Assembly: GCA_914767715.1 (NCBI GenBank)
Contig: OU612068.1
Coordinates: 18,786,001-18,850,000, forward strand
DNA length: 64,000 nt
Direction: 5' to 3'
Origin: Membranipora membranacea
Taxonomy: Eukaryota; Bryozoa; Gymnolaemata; Cheilostomatida; Membraniporidae
The position numbers and the translations under genes were made by a program. The notes beneath the pieces are model-generated. The model did not search any database. It had not been told where the DNA came from and saw nothing but the letters and a program-made list of their open reading frames with translations. Positions 1-13,117 of this stretch are shown here, piece by piece. How positions within the stretch are numbered: the stretch's first letter is position 1; each line of letters starts with the position of its first letter.

Positions 1-95
1 CACTACCAAAGACAAGCCACACGAGATTTAGGGGGCCCGTTGAATGGGCAGACCAATAAGATCTAGTGTATAAAGAAACAGAGATGTTAGCTTAC

Positions 96-3000
96 ATTGT
101 GGAGTATGTGTTTTTAGCGTAATCCACCATTATTATCTTTCCATCCACCTCAAATGACTGCTTTCTGTGGAAATGCTCCCTGATCTTTCTACCATCTGTA
201 GCAGTCTCGAACTCCATAAAGCCATAACTAAAAAAATTCAATATCAGTTGAGAACAGTAGGTAGTATAAATTACCTCAGGGTACTTTATAAATGTATGGT
301 ATTTTATAAATCCGAATGTCTCACAAACTTCTATCTTCAGCGAGCTTGTTTCATTAATCAGTAAAGGCTGTAATTAAACATCTCTAATTCAAGGAAACTC
401 ATTACACACCCCATTGATACGCCTGTTGTGAAATTTCTCATCACATAGCAGTTCTTAGGCTCAAGAGAGGTTATTTTCGCCAAAGCAGTAAGCAGAGTCT
501 CTTCTGTTGTGAGGGCGTCCAGTCCCCGTAATATAATAGCTAGAAACAAGTAGAAAGTATAATAATTTGTCTCGCACCGGATATCAATAACAGGAGATTT
601 TGACAGCACATGTAACAATCACATCAACATTAAACACTATACATCCAGCACAGTAAATTCGCTACTTTGACATCTTATCAAATCAATTATCAGATCTTGA
701 GACTGGAAATGAACGGCAATTATCAGTAAAAAAATGATAACTTACTATTGCAGGGGTTAGTTCCGACCTGGGTGGAGCCATCGTCATCTACTGCTGACTC
801 GTATGCTGCAAGAAGATGGAAAAAGTTTTCACACATCTTCAGATAATGTTGAACCTAATTAAGGAGGCACAGTAGGTGCAGGTCAAAGTATGACGTCATC
901 AAACTCCTTTCAGAATCTCAATCATGCAAAATTGAAATTTATATATCCATTACACACACTTCATGTACATACATTATGAAAGATGAAGAATTTAAAAGCA
1001 ATGAATATACCACACAAATTATCAGCATGGCAATGTTAGCACATATCGCTGAGTGGACTCACCCGCAGCAGTTGACTTGGGATTAGCCTGATGCCTCAGA
1101 GTTGTACATCTGAAGCACTCATTTCTCTTTGCAAAGTTAACAAAATTACACTGTAAAAAAAGAATGATTTAGATTGCAACGATTGAAGATTCATTGCAAC
1201 AATAATTAATAACTGTGATACCCTAAATCAAGCTCCACTTTGTCAGCCAAATGACTCAAGGAACCAACTATTACTAAAATCCTTCTGTATTGATCACAGT
1301 TCCATGAATCAATAAAGATGAGACAATTCTGCACAATCAATCTCACAACTTGTGATAAGTATCTCACCCTAGTGTTTGGACAGGTCCAGTCAGAACTGTT
1401 ACCACTTTCTCTATAACCAGATGACGATTTATTTGTTCTGCTATATACCAGGCCAGACACGTGATCTCTAGTCAGCTTCATCAAACCCTGAAATGAAATA
1501 AAATCTTCTTTGATAGCAGAGCTCATTTCCATTATGCAAGCGACCATTACGCGCCGAACCTGGTTCCGAATCATCTCTGTATATATTTGATGTTCATGTT
1601 GTTGACTGATTCAAGGCTATAAGAGCACTTTGGGTTCATAGCTCCAACATATTGTTTCAATTTAGCTGTAGATTGCTAGGAAAAATTTCTTGCATTCATC
1701 ATTCACTCAGTTTTTCTTTTGGTATTAGCGCTTTGGTGGGCATTTTACTTTCTTCAGTCAAGATTGTCTTTAAATGAGAATGTAATAAAATGCAAATTAA
1801 TGTTATGGGTCTTCTAATTTGTTCTCTGTTGATTAGTGTAGGAAACTTGACAATGACAAACATCCACACAAATAATTATGCTTAGCGTTCCAAAAGCACC
1901 CACAATACAGGGTCGGCCCAAAGTCTGACACAAAGTCAGTCTCACTTCATGGTTTTACCGTTATGACTAGACTAATATTATCTAATCTTAGATAAGTCAA
2001 CCTGTTGGTTATTCATCCAGTCTGCCGATTCTCGAACCGTATGAAACTCTACGAAGGCAAACGCACCGACTCTAGCACCTGTGTAATATGTATACAATGT
2101 TAATCATCGGAACAAAAACTCAAAACATTCACATCATGTCCAAGTTCGTATACCTGGTTTTCTTTTTTGTTGTTATTGTGGTGTCAGATGTGACACATGG
2201 ACCGGCGATAGGCTACTCTATCATGCAAGCGAATCCACTGGTTTGATCTTACATCCTGCAGATCCGCAGCGATATTTTCTGCGCTGCAAGTCGTTACCTT
2301 GGCAGCTGATAATGCCAAAGATCCATCTTCACATCTGATGCACTTAAACCCAACTGTAGAGCCCTTGCTAGAATTAACAAACACAGTGGAATCGCCTGCA
2401 GATTTGGAGGGAAGCTAGAAGATGGGATGAACCCAGCTAGCCAGCATTGCCACTAAGGCAATAAGTGAACAGACACACCACCGCATTCATTCCCATAATT
2501 ACCTGGCTTCTTCGAGATCAGTCTGACAGCTTTGATGTTGATATCCCTGTTCGAGAACCATTGATACAACTGTAAAATAATCGGTTTTGTTTAATGTACA
2601 CCCATTGAAATACTAAACAAATCACACCCTAGATGGAATGTTTTAGAGATGCTACTAGCAAATATTGCAAATTTTTAGAAACTGGAGTGAGAAATGGTCC
2701 TTCATAGAACAAACAAAACAAGTTCTGCACTAATGTTAACAAATTTATTTCAGTTCAATCTTGAACAGTGTATTCTTCAACCAACTTTATATGTACTCTT
2801 GTAGGGTAGTGACCAAAGCTGTGCCCTGGCTCATCTCTTTATAGAGTTGTTCCATGGGTACTTACATCAGTTTCATTAATCTCGTCAGGGACATTCTTTA
2901 TCAGCACCGTATTCACTGGTTCTTTCTGCCAACTGTCATCCCGAGGTTCTCTCTCCCTACGGTAGTCTCTGAAGTAAAACAAGGATCAACTTATCAACGA

Positions 3001-3486
3001 ACTCCTTTTTCATTGATTGAGCTAATGCTCAAAACTTTAAATGCACAATCATAACATCATTAAATAAAAAAATAAACCTATAGTGACAGTCTACTGTCAT
3101 ATAAAATCCACTCCAGATGGGAAAGACTCAAGATGAATAATGATGAGGCTCTGTCTGTCTACTATATATATGTGTGCAGTAGTAGTTGAATTCTTTATTT
3201 ATTTTATGATGATGGGAAAGAATAGTCTCCTCTTTTCAATCATCTGACGATCTCAATATTAATAATGGCTGGAGTCTTTTTGGGATGAGTGACTCAGCTT
3301 GATCTTGGAACTTTGATCCATGACCAGCATGTCCAAAAGTTCCATCCAAGGGAGGCCTTCAATTCAAGATCAAGCCAAGGGAAGGGACAGGGTCAACATG
3401 ACATACATACCTACTCCCTCTTAGTCTTACAAGTAAAATATAACCCATTACCTGTCTCTGTCATCAGGGCTGTATCTCCCACTCAT
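96..3486 (-). CDS. RBM5/10-like: RBM5/RBM10-like splicing regulator, 5' part (C-terminal part lies beyond the left edge)
   Basis: Nine exons on the minus strand: 3486-3452, 2968-2866, 2569-2503, 2078-2002, 1487-1368, 1150-1063, 805-746, 539-410 and 227-96, about 270 codons, with phases agreeing at each join. The start at 3486 opens MSGRYSPDDRDR and an Arg/Asp/Glu-rich leader. RRM1 follows (RNP2-like VLIKNV, RNP1 GAFAFVEF). Next comes a RanBP2-type zinc finger (W-x-C-x4-C-x10-C-x2-C, ending NECFRC), then RRM2 (IILRGL at its start, YGFMEF as RNP1, IMVDYAKN at its end). The order RRM-ZnF-RRM with a closing VD[FY]AK is that of RBM5/RBM6/RBM10, nuclear regulators of 3' splice-site and cassette-exon choice. 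The OCRE and G-patch parts expected for the family would lie outside the window. The last exon ends at a GTAAGC donor (phase 2), so the gene continues leftward. Any upstream 5' UTR exon was not identified. Confidence 0.86.
2298..2395 (-). other. candidate 98-bp cassette (poison) exon in the RBM5/10-like gene
   Basis: Between the third and fourth coding exons there is a pyrimidine-rich tract with CTGCAG at 2400-2396 and an AAG|GTAACG donor at 2298. The enclosed 98 bp is open in the incoming phase but is not a multiple of three. Joining it to the next exon gives a stop about ten codons later. Skipping it restores an uninterrupted RRM1. It may be a real frame-breaking exon or a chance open stretch. 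Confidence 0.35.
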
Positions 3487-4759
3487 TTTCCACGCTCTGT
3501 ATTACTAGATCAGGAAATTGGAGAGTTGAAATTTGTGGTCTATACTACAAAAGGTATTACTATTTGTTATTTATTTGCTACTCTTGCCAGAAATTTTCTT
3601 GCACATTTAGTCTGTGATGTTTTGCGATATTTTGTGAGACATGGGCGGGATAACAATTCTATCCAATGATCGTCCTATTTGTTGAGGAGTAGTTTTCTTA
3701 CTATTTTTTGTCATGCTGTTGAGATTAAGAGTTGTCTCGTCTGTCTATGGGAGCAGACAAGCACTTAGACCTGTAAATGCACATTGGAGAAACTAAGATC
3801 AGAGTTAATGACGCACGGAAATCCAAAGGATTCCAATTAAACTCCCATAACCATGTATTCTCCTTGCATGTGCCATGTCTGTGGATGGATGAGCGATGGA
3901 ACGTGCCAGCAATGAGCAAGAAGTCCATTGGTGCCAGGGATGACACATTTATGCTCTCATGATTGGCCATGATCATTATAATTATATGATCATTATCACC
4001 GATAATAAAATTAATAAAAGGTCGACCAAGGCTCCTTGCCTCGACAATCAATCGTAGTTTAAACAGAGTAATATATTTCTCTTGGTTTGGTTTTAATTAG
4101 CAAATCTCTTTGTTTGGGATTCTCTGGGTACATTGTGAATCATATATGGGATAAACCCTAGACAGGTATACTTCCGCCAAACTTTTCAGGCAAATTAATA
4201 TTAATTAATGTCGACATTGTTAAATGCAGACAGATGGTGGACACTTTTGAGGGTTTTTAATTTCAGAGAATAAATAAACATAAATAATCACATAAACAAC
4301 GTAATGTTCCATCAACATATCATTTCTCCACAACTTTCATCAAGCTACTTTGTCCGCCAGAGCTAATTGATCCAAGGATGGAGTGCTGGATAAGATGTGG
4401 TTCAAGGATGGACAACTGTGGAACAAGTGGTGGAGGAGTGATTTTGCAATAGACGGGTCCCGGGACACTCTCCTTGTTGATACACAGATTTTTAAGGATT
4501 CACAGAAAAAAACATACTTGTTCAAGGGCGACCGGTGAATGAGTATGAGTTATCCGCAACTTATCTGCATTCAGATGAAAACGGCTGGGGCACAGGTAGT
4601 TTGTCAATTAACACCTGGACGACAGAGGTTGCTTGGCACCAAAGAGCGAAAAAGATTATTTAACTTTGAATAAAGAAGTGACATCTGATAATAGAAATAA
4701 AATTGTTTCCACATCCTGAATACTTCTATTATTTTGTTGGTATTATCATAGATAAAACC

Positions 4760-4850
4760 AGCTTGATCCAATTTGCCTGCATTCCAGTTGCTCCGCAGCG
4801 ACCAATGGAGGGGAAGCAACTCTAAATGCAGGCAAATAGACCATACTTGG
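4760..4850. mobile_element. MITE family A, copy 1 (short fold-back element)
   Basis: Inverted arms: the left arm contains CTTGATCCAATTTGCCTGCA and the right arm contains TGCAGGCAAATAGACC, with an internal GTTGCTCC / GGGGAAGCAAC pairing. Related palindromic copies lie at 24118-24250, 27266-27352 and 28793-28894. It has no coding capacity, so it is probably a non-autonomous DNA transposon mobilised in trans. Confidence 0.7.
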
Positions 4851-6497
4851 TCTAATATTATCACAATACTGCTGATACAGCTTATCTGTTGTTGCTGTGA
4901 TAGATAATATGATGCACTGGGTTAAGAAAGCAGCCGATACTTGACATTCATTTATCTTCATGCTATCAAGTACCAATATCCTATCCACTAATTGAAGACC
5001 AACATTGTTTATGTAAACATATTTTTATTCCGAGCTTTTTCTTATGAAGTATACCGAATAATAAACTATATTTTTCTGTCTGCTTATAAACAGGAAATGC
5101 AGATGCACTTTTTATCAATATTTTCATGATACTATTAATTTCAATATTATTGTTAATCCAAATTCAGGCCTTTTCGGCCACTGTAACTCCGTGTGCAAAT
5201 TAAATGTTTCAAGCTAGAAGGATAAATAAATGAGGTTAAATTGCAGACTAGCACTTAGCAGGATAGTTTCCAATCACAGATTTGAGCGCTGATCGTTATA
5301 ATTCTACAAACTGTATCAGTTCTTCTGTTTTGCTGACCTTTGAGAAGCTTCATTCTACCTGCTGACTAGGCCGAATAAACAACATTAACTCATGCCTTCA
5401 GATAACAACTTGATTGCCGTATCAGCTTGGCTGGAGCCCCACAATTATCGCCAAGCTTCCTATTGGACTCATCCGTATTCGATCAACTTCACAGGTCGGC
5501 AGCACTTACAAAGGGTGTGAGCATTTACTTCCGCCTCACAGCAGACCAAGCTTGTACCTCATAACCTTATCTCTGCTAGCCTACTCATGACATGTTTATG
5601 TAGATTTGCATTCTCAAAGGTATACAGCAAGATTCATTGAGAAAACATTACAGCAACAAACAACAAGCAGCACTCGGGAAACAGACAGGCAGCACAAATA
5701 TTGAGCTATGACACGTACATTATCTTCCTTGAGTAAGTCTTTTTCAACTTTCTTGTCTATTTTCTCAATTTGGTTAACTTCCGTCTGTTGCTATGAAGTT
5801 CAGATGAGACAAATTATTTTCATATGCATTGTTACTCAGACTTCAGCCTTGTCAGTCCTCTGGTGTATTTTTGTAAAAACCAAGACAACTTTGTACCGCT
5901 TGACAGGCTATATTGGTAATTAAAAAAAGGAATTGACATTCCGGACTCATGAGCATTGGATTGACAAATATATTTTGGTTGTATATAATCTTTAGTGCTG
6001 TTTACGCAACAGCATCTGCAATGGCGCTGTTTATATTGTATCGTAGCATTAACATGATCATTCGGTTGGTGCCGGTACAGGAAGGCATGCAAGTTTGATT
6101 TACTTATGTCGCTAGGAGGGGAGTCGCGTTATGCTCCAGGTCTAGACCCTTCTACGCCCTCGGTCTTCTAACGCTGGAATTGAATATTCGACGCACAAAT
6201 GACCTTGGACAGGAATTGTTGGGGTTTTTTTTCATTGTTATTTTATTATGTGGAATTTTTTTTTAATTAACATAAGCTGTTACCACCTTTATATTCTATA
6301 TGTATCTTCAGTGCAACATTAACCGACAATATTGAGAAAAATGTGTGGAGCTTGCGTAAAAAGTTATTCCTATAATCTCGAAACTTAAAAGTTCAAAAAG
6401 CTATGTATAACCAACCAGAAGAGGAAAACCAACCAACTCTCAAGTCACAGATCGATGATTATATTCATGAGCTCTTTCACCTGAGCTTATGTATCCT

Positions 6498-6645
6498 TAG
6501 TCTAAATGCTCAGACAGCTGCAATGTGAGTTAGTGGCGTTACATTACAGCATTGCATCAAACACTCCTCAATTTCAGTGTTTGATTGAGTGTTTGATAAT
6601 GTAAAGCCACTAACTCGCACTGCAGTCATCTGAGCACTTAGACTA
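6498..6645. mobile_element. MITE family B, copy 1, with 9-bp target-site duplication
   Basis: A 148 bp element with about 50 bp terminal inverted repeats beginning TAGTCTAAATGCTCAGA on the left and ending TCTGAGCACTTAGACTA on the right. It is flanked on both sides by the exact 9 bp ATGTATCCT (6489-6497 and 6646-6654). A 9 bp duplication is typical of Mutator-like elements, though length alone does not settle the superfamily. A second, left-truncated copy is at 30183-30347. Confidence 0.85.
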
Positions 6646-9600
6646 ATGTATCCTGTACAAATTCTTAGGTCAGAGTATTCTATAGGAAGTGTGGTAATTA
6701 AACTAAATATTAGACAATAACAAGTAATCAACCAATTTTCACCTAATGAGTCAGCTGTGAATATATCATTATTCATTCTATCAATCATCAACAGTGATTA
6801 ATATTTCGATGAGGCAGAAAACATATGCCCTAACTCATCAAAATAATGCACAGGTAGACTAGGAGCGATGTCCTGCCGGAGGCAGACAGTGTACAACATA
6901 TTGAAAACAACTTTATGTTGTTATTTATTCAGTGGAACATGCAAGAGTTTTGTTGAAAACACTAGCTGTAGTTCCCATGAAGCCATAGTCTTAACAATAA
7001 GTCTATGCATGAAGCTCATTTTTACTGTTGTCGAATGAATCTGGAAGGGTGGGAGTGGGACCCTCCCTGAGTGAATTGCACTTGAGTTGCTTTCAGTAGA
7101 AGTTATCGTTCCACTGTAAGCTGAGTGTTTTTTCCGCCTTTGGGTTCCTGCTAATGAGCTGGTCTTTAGTGGGCGGTGATTTCATTGTGTCCTAAAAACT
7201 TTCCTGGAATTATCACCATGTCAGATGGCACTCAGCCTTCACACTTCAGACTCAGATAAGACAAATAATGGCAATGCTAATGGTTTTTTCCTAAGGTATA
7301 GAAGTTTATCCTTGACAGGATGTCGGGGTTGGGTGGGTGGGGCCCCTACCATCCACCCTGACAGCCTGCTCAGGCTAATAGATCTTACTGTTTCCTGTGG
7401 ATCAAATTTTAACTTATATTATCGTTCTCATGTTATATTATATGTGATTTCTCAATGAAGAACACCATAACTTTTCCGTCTTATCTCGCACTTTGAAGTG
7501 CAATATTGATCAGATTGCTTGCTACTTCACCAACTTACTGGGTTTCAAAATATTCCACAGAAAAACACACAATTTTACTCATAGTAAATAAAGGTCACCT
7601 GACCACAGATTTGCTTTTGAGATCCTTTTCTACTGCCTTGCCCAAACATAACTCTAGAAAATTCCATACCCTTAAACTACAACAAACTGCCACAAGAGTT
7701 GAGAGAACATCAATCTTATTCTTCTTTCAAACATTACATGTATCCATACCTGACAAGTCTCCCTTTTTGGTAGGGAGCCTCCAAGTTTTTAGGGGTATTT
7801 CCCTCCTCCTCCCTATCTCCCTTTTTCCTCCCTTTTTTCAGCTTCCTTCACCCAGAAGACTTTTTAAGCTTCTTGTTGCAAGAAAAACTATCTTTTCCTA
7901 CCCCCACAGTACATATACCTGGATATAATTGCCTATTAACATACCATCTCTCCTCGTTCGGATAAAGTGCAACAATATAATTTGTAAAATCAGGTAAAAT
8001 TATGCATTTCATAATATGAACGCTCTAGTTTTGGCTTAAATCAAATGACAACAACGGCCAAATTACACCTTCACTGCGGGACGCGCAGAGTGGTACTCCG
8101 GGTCGGGAGTTCGTCCACGGAGACCTCCTGATTTCTTGGTCTACCAACTTGTCATGTATGCCTGTATCACAGCATATCACTGCCATACACAATTAATTTA
8201 TTTATTTATTTATTTTCGCATAAATCAGTCATTATATTATCATAGTTTATATTTACAGTTACTATCGCACCCAGCCTTGTCACAATTCTACTGCTCATTA
8301 CATTTGCTATCTGTGTATATGGATGCTGCATATGGGAAGGAAGAAAGAAGAAAGACGGTGACTTGTTATACACCACAATACATAAAACAGAGCATCGTTC
8401 CACCTCTAGTACTGTCCTCTCACATCAAGCTATAGATAGGACCCCACCAGAACCTTATCCAGTTCATGTTCATGTAGGGCTGGTCAAGAGTGACAAATTA
8501 AGCTCCAATAACTCATCATCGGAACTTCTTATAAACAATCTTGCAACTGATAACAAAAGGTTGAAAGTTTATAGGATGAGACTACAAAAAGATGCATCCA
8601 TTGTTTGATCCAATCGTTTTAATCATATCTAACGTTCTTTTTGCATGCATATATACATAAGCGTTTTATCTGATCTCAATGGGCTGTTGGCCTAAGGAGA
8701 GGGACTTTTTTTTGTATTGTTGTAAATACAATTTTTTTGACAGTACTTTTTTTACATTATGTGTAAATAGCTTGTGGAATCAATACAATATTGCTACAAT
8801 ACAATCAACCCAGGGAATTTGTCCTTAACTGCCAGATTGTATCGGGAGGGTAAAAGCAGGGAGGGCGTGCTAATAAATAACTGAGAGTTGCCCCCTCCCA
8901 ACAAATCACATAACTACGACGGCAAAAAAAACAGTTCTTGTTCTCATTATCATAGATGCTCTCTCAGGTAATTTCCCGCTCTATCCAGTGAAGTGTCCAC
9001 AATGGTCAAAGTTATTTTTCTCCAAATAACGAAAAATGTAGCGTAGGAATGGTAACAAGTTATTGAGTTAAGGCCATAGACTTAATAATAATATTAAGTC
9101 TAGGGTAAGGGTAAGCCGTGTAACGCATATTTTTATTAACTAGAAATTTCCTTAAAACAATGGTTACTATAGAATGACTGATATTTATGTGACCTCAGTG
9201 TTATCAAAACATACTTAATATTTTACTACAAACTGTCGAGGACAGCGAAATTAAGAAATCTGATCTCTAATATTACGATTAGTTTAAAGTGTCCACTTTA
9301 TAAATAAGCACCTCAGGGTGTGTACCTAGTGACATGAATATGGTACTTTTATTTCAGTCACAATCCCGCATTGAAACAATAATATTAAACTTCAATTATT
9401 ACCCACAACCCTATTGAAACTCAACAAATTTATTTTTCCATTCTGATACTTAGAGTGTTTAATTTGTAAAATTTCAATAAAACGGAATTGAGTTTGATAA
9501 AGCCGAAGATTCAGGTATGTGGGGCTGAATTAGAAGCTTGTGTAACAATCTCTAATCAGGCTTTAAACCTTTTATATAAGTGCCGTGATTAGTAAGGGCC

Positions 9601-9699
9601 TACATGAGAGTGGCATGGTATGTTGTTTAGTGCCTATTACACGCTCACTTTCACTGGAATACTTGCTGAAGACCTGACTACGAAAAATGACGATATCGG

Positions 9700-9786
9700 A
9701 AACAGTTTCAGACTACTGGTTCGTTCGACCAAGATAAGGAATCAGTCATTAATAGAATCAACTGTTGACAGAACATCACATCAAAG
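9700..9786 (+). other. probable 5' UTR exon of the Mab-21-like gene
   Basis: A good donor (CAAAG|GTGAGTACC) ends at 9786, and the first coding exon downstream begins after TTTCAG at 10855. Read in the phase that would continue into that exon, a TGA occurs just upstream of the donor, so this exon would be untranslated and the start at 10862 is supported. The left border is not defined. Confidence 0.4.
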
Positions 9787-10861
9787 GTGAGTACCTGAAT
9801 AAAGAATTTGGTGAATTTGTAGACTGCCAGAGCTTATAGATTATAATAAGACAAAAATGCTAAATAATCGCCTCCTCCAACTTTTGAGCAGGACGGATAT
9901 TTGTTATGCTGTCAAGAGAGCATCGTTACTTGAGACCTCAGAAGATGGTGGCGCAGGGAAATCTGAAGTCACTGTTTAATGTAGGAGATGATTAAGACAC
10001 TTCATTTGCTATGAGGGAACAAAGCTTCAGTCATCGCCATCCAAGTTTGTGATATCAGATTTATTGATAAGACGGACAGATGGCACATGTCACAGGATGG
10101 TTTAATATCCAATTTTGCGGGTGGTGTATTCGTTGTCTTACCCGTCCCTCACCAAGACTTTGAGAAAATTTGCCTGAGAGGTTTTGGTGGGTCTATTCTC
10201 ATCTAGTTTACGCGTGCCGTCTGATGAGTGAAGAGGAATTATACACTGGTAGAGTTAAAACAAGTCATGAACAAAAACAATAACAGCATAAACCAGTATA
10301 CAACAGTAGACGACAGTTTATTTTATTTCTGCACTGTCGCTAGGATAGATCAATATTATAATCATTTCTAATCAGGTTTGCAATTATTTGTTAAATGGCT
10401 AAGCAAGGACAGAAACCTTCGGACAACTTTAAACATCATAAATCAATATTAATATTAAAGAGAGACAAACAAAATGCTGACTTTTAGTCAGCGTGTCGAT
10501 CAGCTGGGTGTCTACATCACACTGGTGTGCTAATGTACTGTCAGTGTGACCACCATGACAGCTACACAATACCCAAATCTCTCTGAGGTAACATTTGTTT
10601 GTTGTATTACCTAATAGATTTGTTTATCAAGTAGTAGATTTGTTATATACTGTTATAGTAATTCTGGTACATGTATGCATGAATATATTAAGTCCATATA
10701 CATTAAAATTCTTTTACACAGTAAATTCATAGACTCGTTGAGTGCTAAATAAATGTTGTTGTTATTTTAACGTTATAGGTGTGTGATATCGTTAACTTGT
10801 AGTAAAGTTTTATATTGGAAAACTTCATTTTTCTGACTTTTCGCTATTGTTTCAGGCGGAT

Positions 10862-13117
10862 ATGGAGGAAATTAGATTGAGTCTCCCGATAATTCCTAGT
10901 CCTACAAAGAAGCTATCTTTATCTTTACCAAAGAAACAGCTGAGTCTTCCAGTTTTAAAACGGATTCCCACATCAGTCAGAGGACCTCCGCTACTAATTA
11001 ACAAACTTTCATCAGCTCAACGCCTGCGAAGAGAAAAGACATTCACATCAGCTAAAACAGAAATAGGCAAAGCACTCCAGCAAATGGATGAAGAACATGT
11101 TCATGTTGAGGAACATGAAGTTGAGAATGTGCTGGAACAAGTGAAAACGTTTCTCTACACGATATCACATCGCATTAACAAGAACAGGCACAATCTCAAG
11201 TTCGGAGAACCATATCTTACAGGCCCTGCGATTAATGGATTGACTACAAAGTATAATTATAATGAGCTTACTGTTTACTTTCCACTGAAATTCAAAGACT
11301 TCCGACTGAAAGGCGCTTATCAGGGTTATACATGTATTCATACAAATCGCAATCCAAGTTTTGACCGATTTCAGACGATAAGGTCTGAAGGACATAGAAA
11401 CCTTATATCTCCAATGAAGATTAGCCAAGCTCTCCACGAGCTAATGACGCATTTATGTCAGAGTGTAGGGAGGGGCAGTACTCTCCCGTTCCACAGCAAT
11501 AACTCAGTGCATGGTGAAGGAACTCATCAAATAGTCATTTTACTAGAAGATGGAATAAGATTAACAGTCATCCCCTCCTTACATCCCAAACCACTAAAGA
11601 GGGATGAGGATGGTACTATATACATAACAAAACCCTACCACTACGACCAGGATCCTGAAAGTGATACTCTATGGAGGTAATACCCAGATTCCGATCTCTG
11701 AATTTGTTTCAGCTCTTTTCACTGGATATCTAATTGGTACACAATTAATCCTAATGTGCTCATTATGTAATGAATGAAAACTCTACTATTCCGTCATAGA
11801 ATGTTATATTTCTACTATCTTTCTTCTGTGTCCCTTAGCAATAATTCTTATAACATGCAATCAATTGGTATAACAGTAACTATTTATAATCGCTGTTTTT
11901 TGTACAGATATGACAACCCGTCAAGGGTCGGCCGCTTACTGACAGCCATGAATAGTGCCGACAGGGGAGTTAGGTCTAAAGCCCTTAGACTGATACACAT
12001 CAGCGCTAATATGGATCCTATTCTACAGACGTTCCCACAGGTAGGTCTATCCAAGCCTTGCCATTATCACCATGCTGCTCTCTCAATTCAAGTAATTTGG
12101 AGTTACCCTTCCATGCGGGTCCAGTTTCCTCTTTGGCAGGTACTCCACGGTGGAGGTCGATTGATAATTGGATGCCACTACCAGCGACCTGTGCCAAGTT
12201 CAAGCACATAATATAATAATATATAGTCTCCGAGTCAAGCATGTAAATCACATTGTTTTCAACGTAGCCATTTGTATGCATGTTTATCAGACAGCTTTAG
12301 ATATAGCTCTGTTGACACCAAAACTGTATTTGGATTGATGCAAGATTGTACAGTCATAACAAGTGTGTACAGTAGGTATTAACTTTTCTGTATTTGTATA
12401 ATTATAGGAGTTTATCACGCTGATCCTATATAACATGTTTGATGAGGATGTAGATGATCTTCCCTGTTGGCAGACTGTGGACCTGGAGAGATGCTTCGCC
12501 AACATTCTCACGTCCTGGCACACACATATGGTAGTATTCCCAACAAGCTCCATCATGGTATCCGATAGAAAATCTAAAAAGTGAAGATAGCATTGATCGA
12601 CACTATATGTTCACTTGTCATAATGCTCTCAAATATTTCTATCAATGGTTTATGGTTCATTGGTCTCCGTGACATTTACTTTCACCCATGTTAAGTCTAT
12701 GTGTTCACCCTTTCTGGATAAGTTGTAATGTCGTTGTAGCAAAATCACTGACATCAAGTGCATGTCATGTTCTTTCTGATGTGTAAGATTTTGCTACTGA
12801 GTTTCTCTCTAATTACCATATGGATTTTTCAAACAATAACCGCAGTACACCATGACCAGACCATTTATCATGATGAGCTTTGTCTGAGTAAAAGTGGAAA
12901 GCAATGCATGGTCCTCTTTTCTTTGCAGACTACGGGAAGACTGTTACACCCATTTACACCTGGATTAAATATGATGACCAGAATGTCAGAACCCAACAGG
13001 ATACAGCTGAAAAATCGCCTTACACGATTGTTGTGTAACAGAAGGGAACTGCTAAGACTCGTAACACCCGAGGCAACAAAACAAACCAAGGAGACATCTC
13101 AAAGTTCCCTCTTCTGA
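10862..13117 (+). CDS. Mab-21/cGAS-like nucleotidyltransferase-fold protein, catalytically degenerate, possibly MiD49/51-like
   Basis: Four coding exons, 10862-11676, 11908-12040, 12408-12530 and 12929-13117, give 419 residues ending in TGA. The N-terminal 70 residues are Ser/Pro/Lys-rich. A nucleotidyltransferase core follows (NELTVYFPLKF at 134-144 and RLTVIPSLHPK at 233-243), then a helical C-terminal half with the family's LWR motif, a Cys/Arg-containing helix and a closing segment rich in Leu and Arg. In active cGAS-type enzymes the core carries paired acidic residues. Here the second of the pair and the third acidic site are Thr (T137, T235), so catalysis is unlikely. The LWR-to-SKALRLI stretch resembles the mitochondrial fission adaptors MiD49/MiD51, which are also inactive, but the membrane anchor of those proteins is not visible here. 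The fold assignment is firmer than the subfamily. An AATAAA lies at 13615. Confidence 0.78.

Larger units (their letters stand above)
3487..9699. other. gene-free stretch apart from two inverted-repeat elements
   Basis: No exon-like open frame with recognisable protein similarity was found on either strand; the open frames of 60-140 codons look like chance. The stretch holds the MITEs listed at 4760-4850 and 6498-6645. The upstream part (about 3490-3700) should contain the promoter and 5' UTR of the minus-strand RBM5/10-like gene. Confidence 0.5.

Noticed and set aside
167-364. Plus-strand open frame over the RBM5/10-like RRM2 exon
   Set aside because: Antisense shadow of a well-supported coding exon.
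8060-8130. tRNA-like B box (GGAGTTCGTCCAC) possibly another SINE
   Set aside because: No A box at the right distance and no second copy in the window; the evidence is too thin.
12531-12584. Read-through of the Mab-21-like exon 3 to a stop near 12582
   Set aside because: Splicing at 12530 into the exon at 12929 is in phase and supplies the expected C-terminal family segment. Read-through would truncate it.
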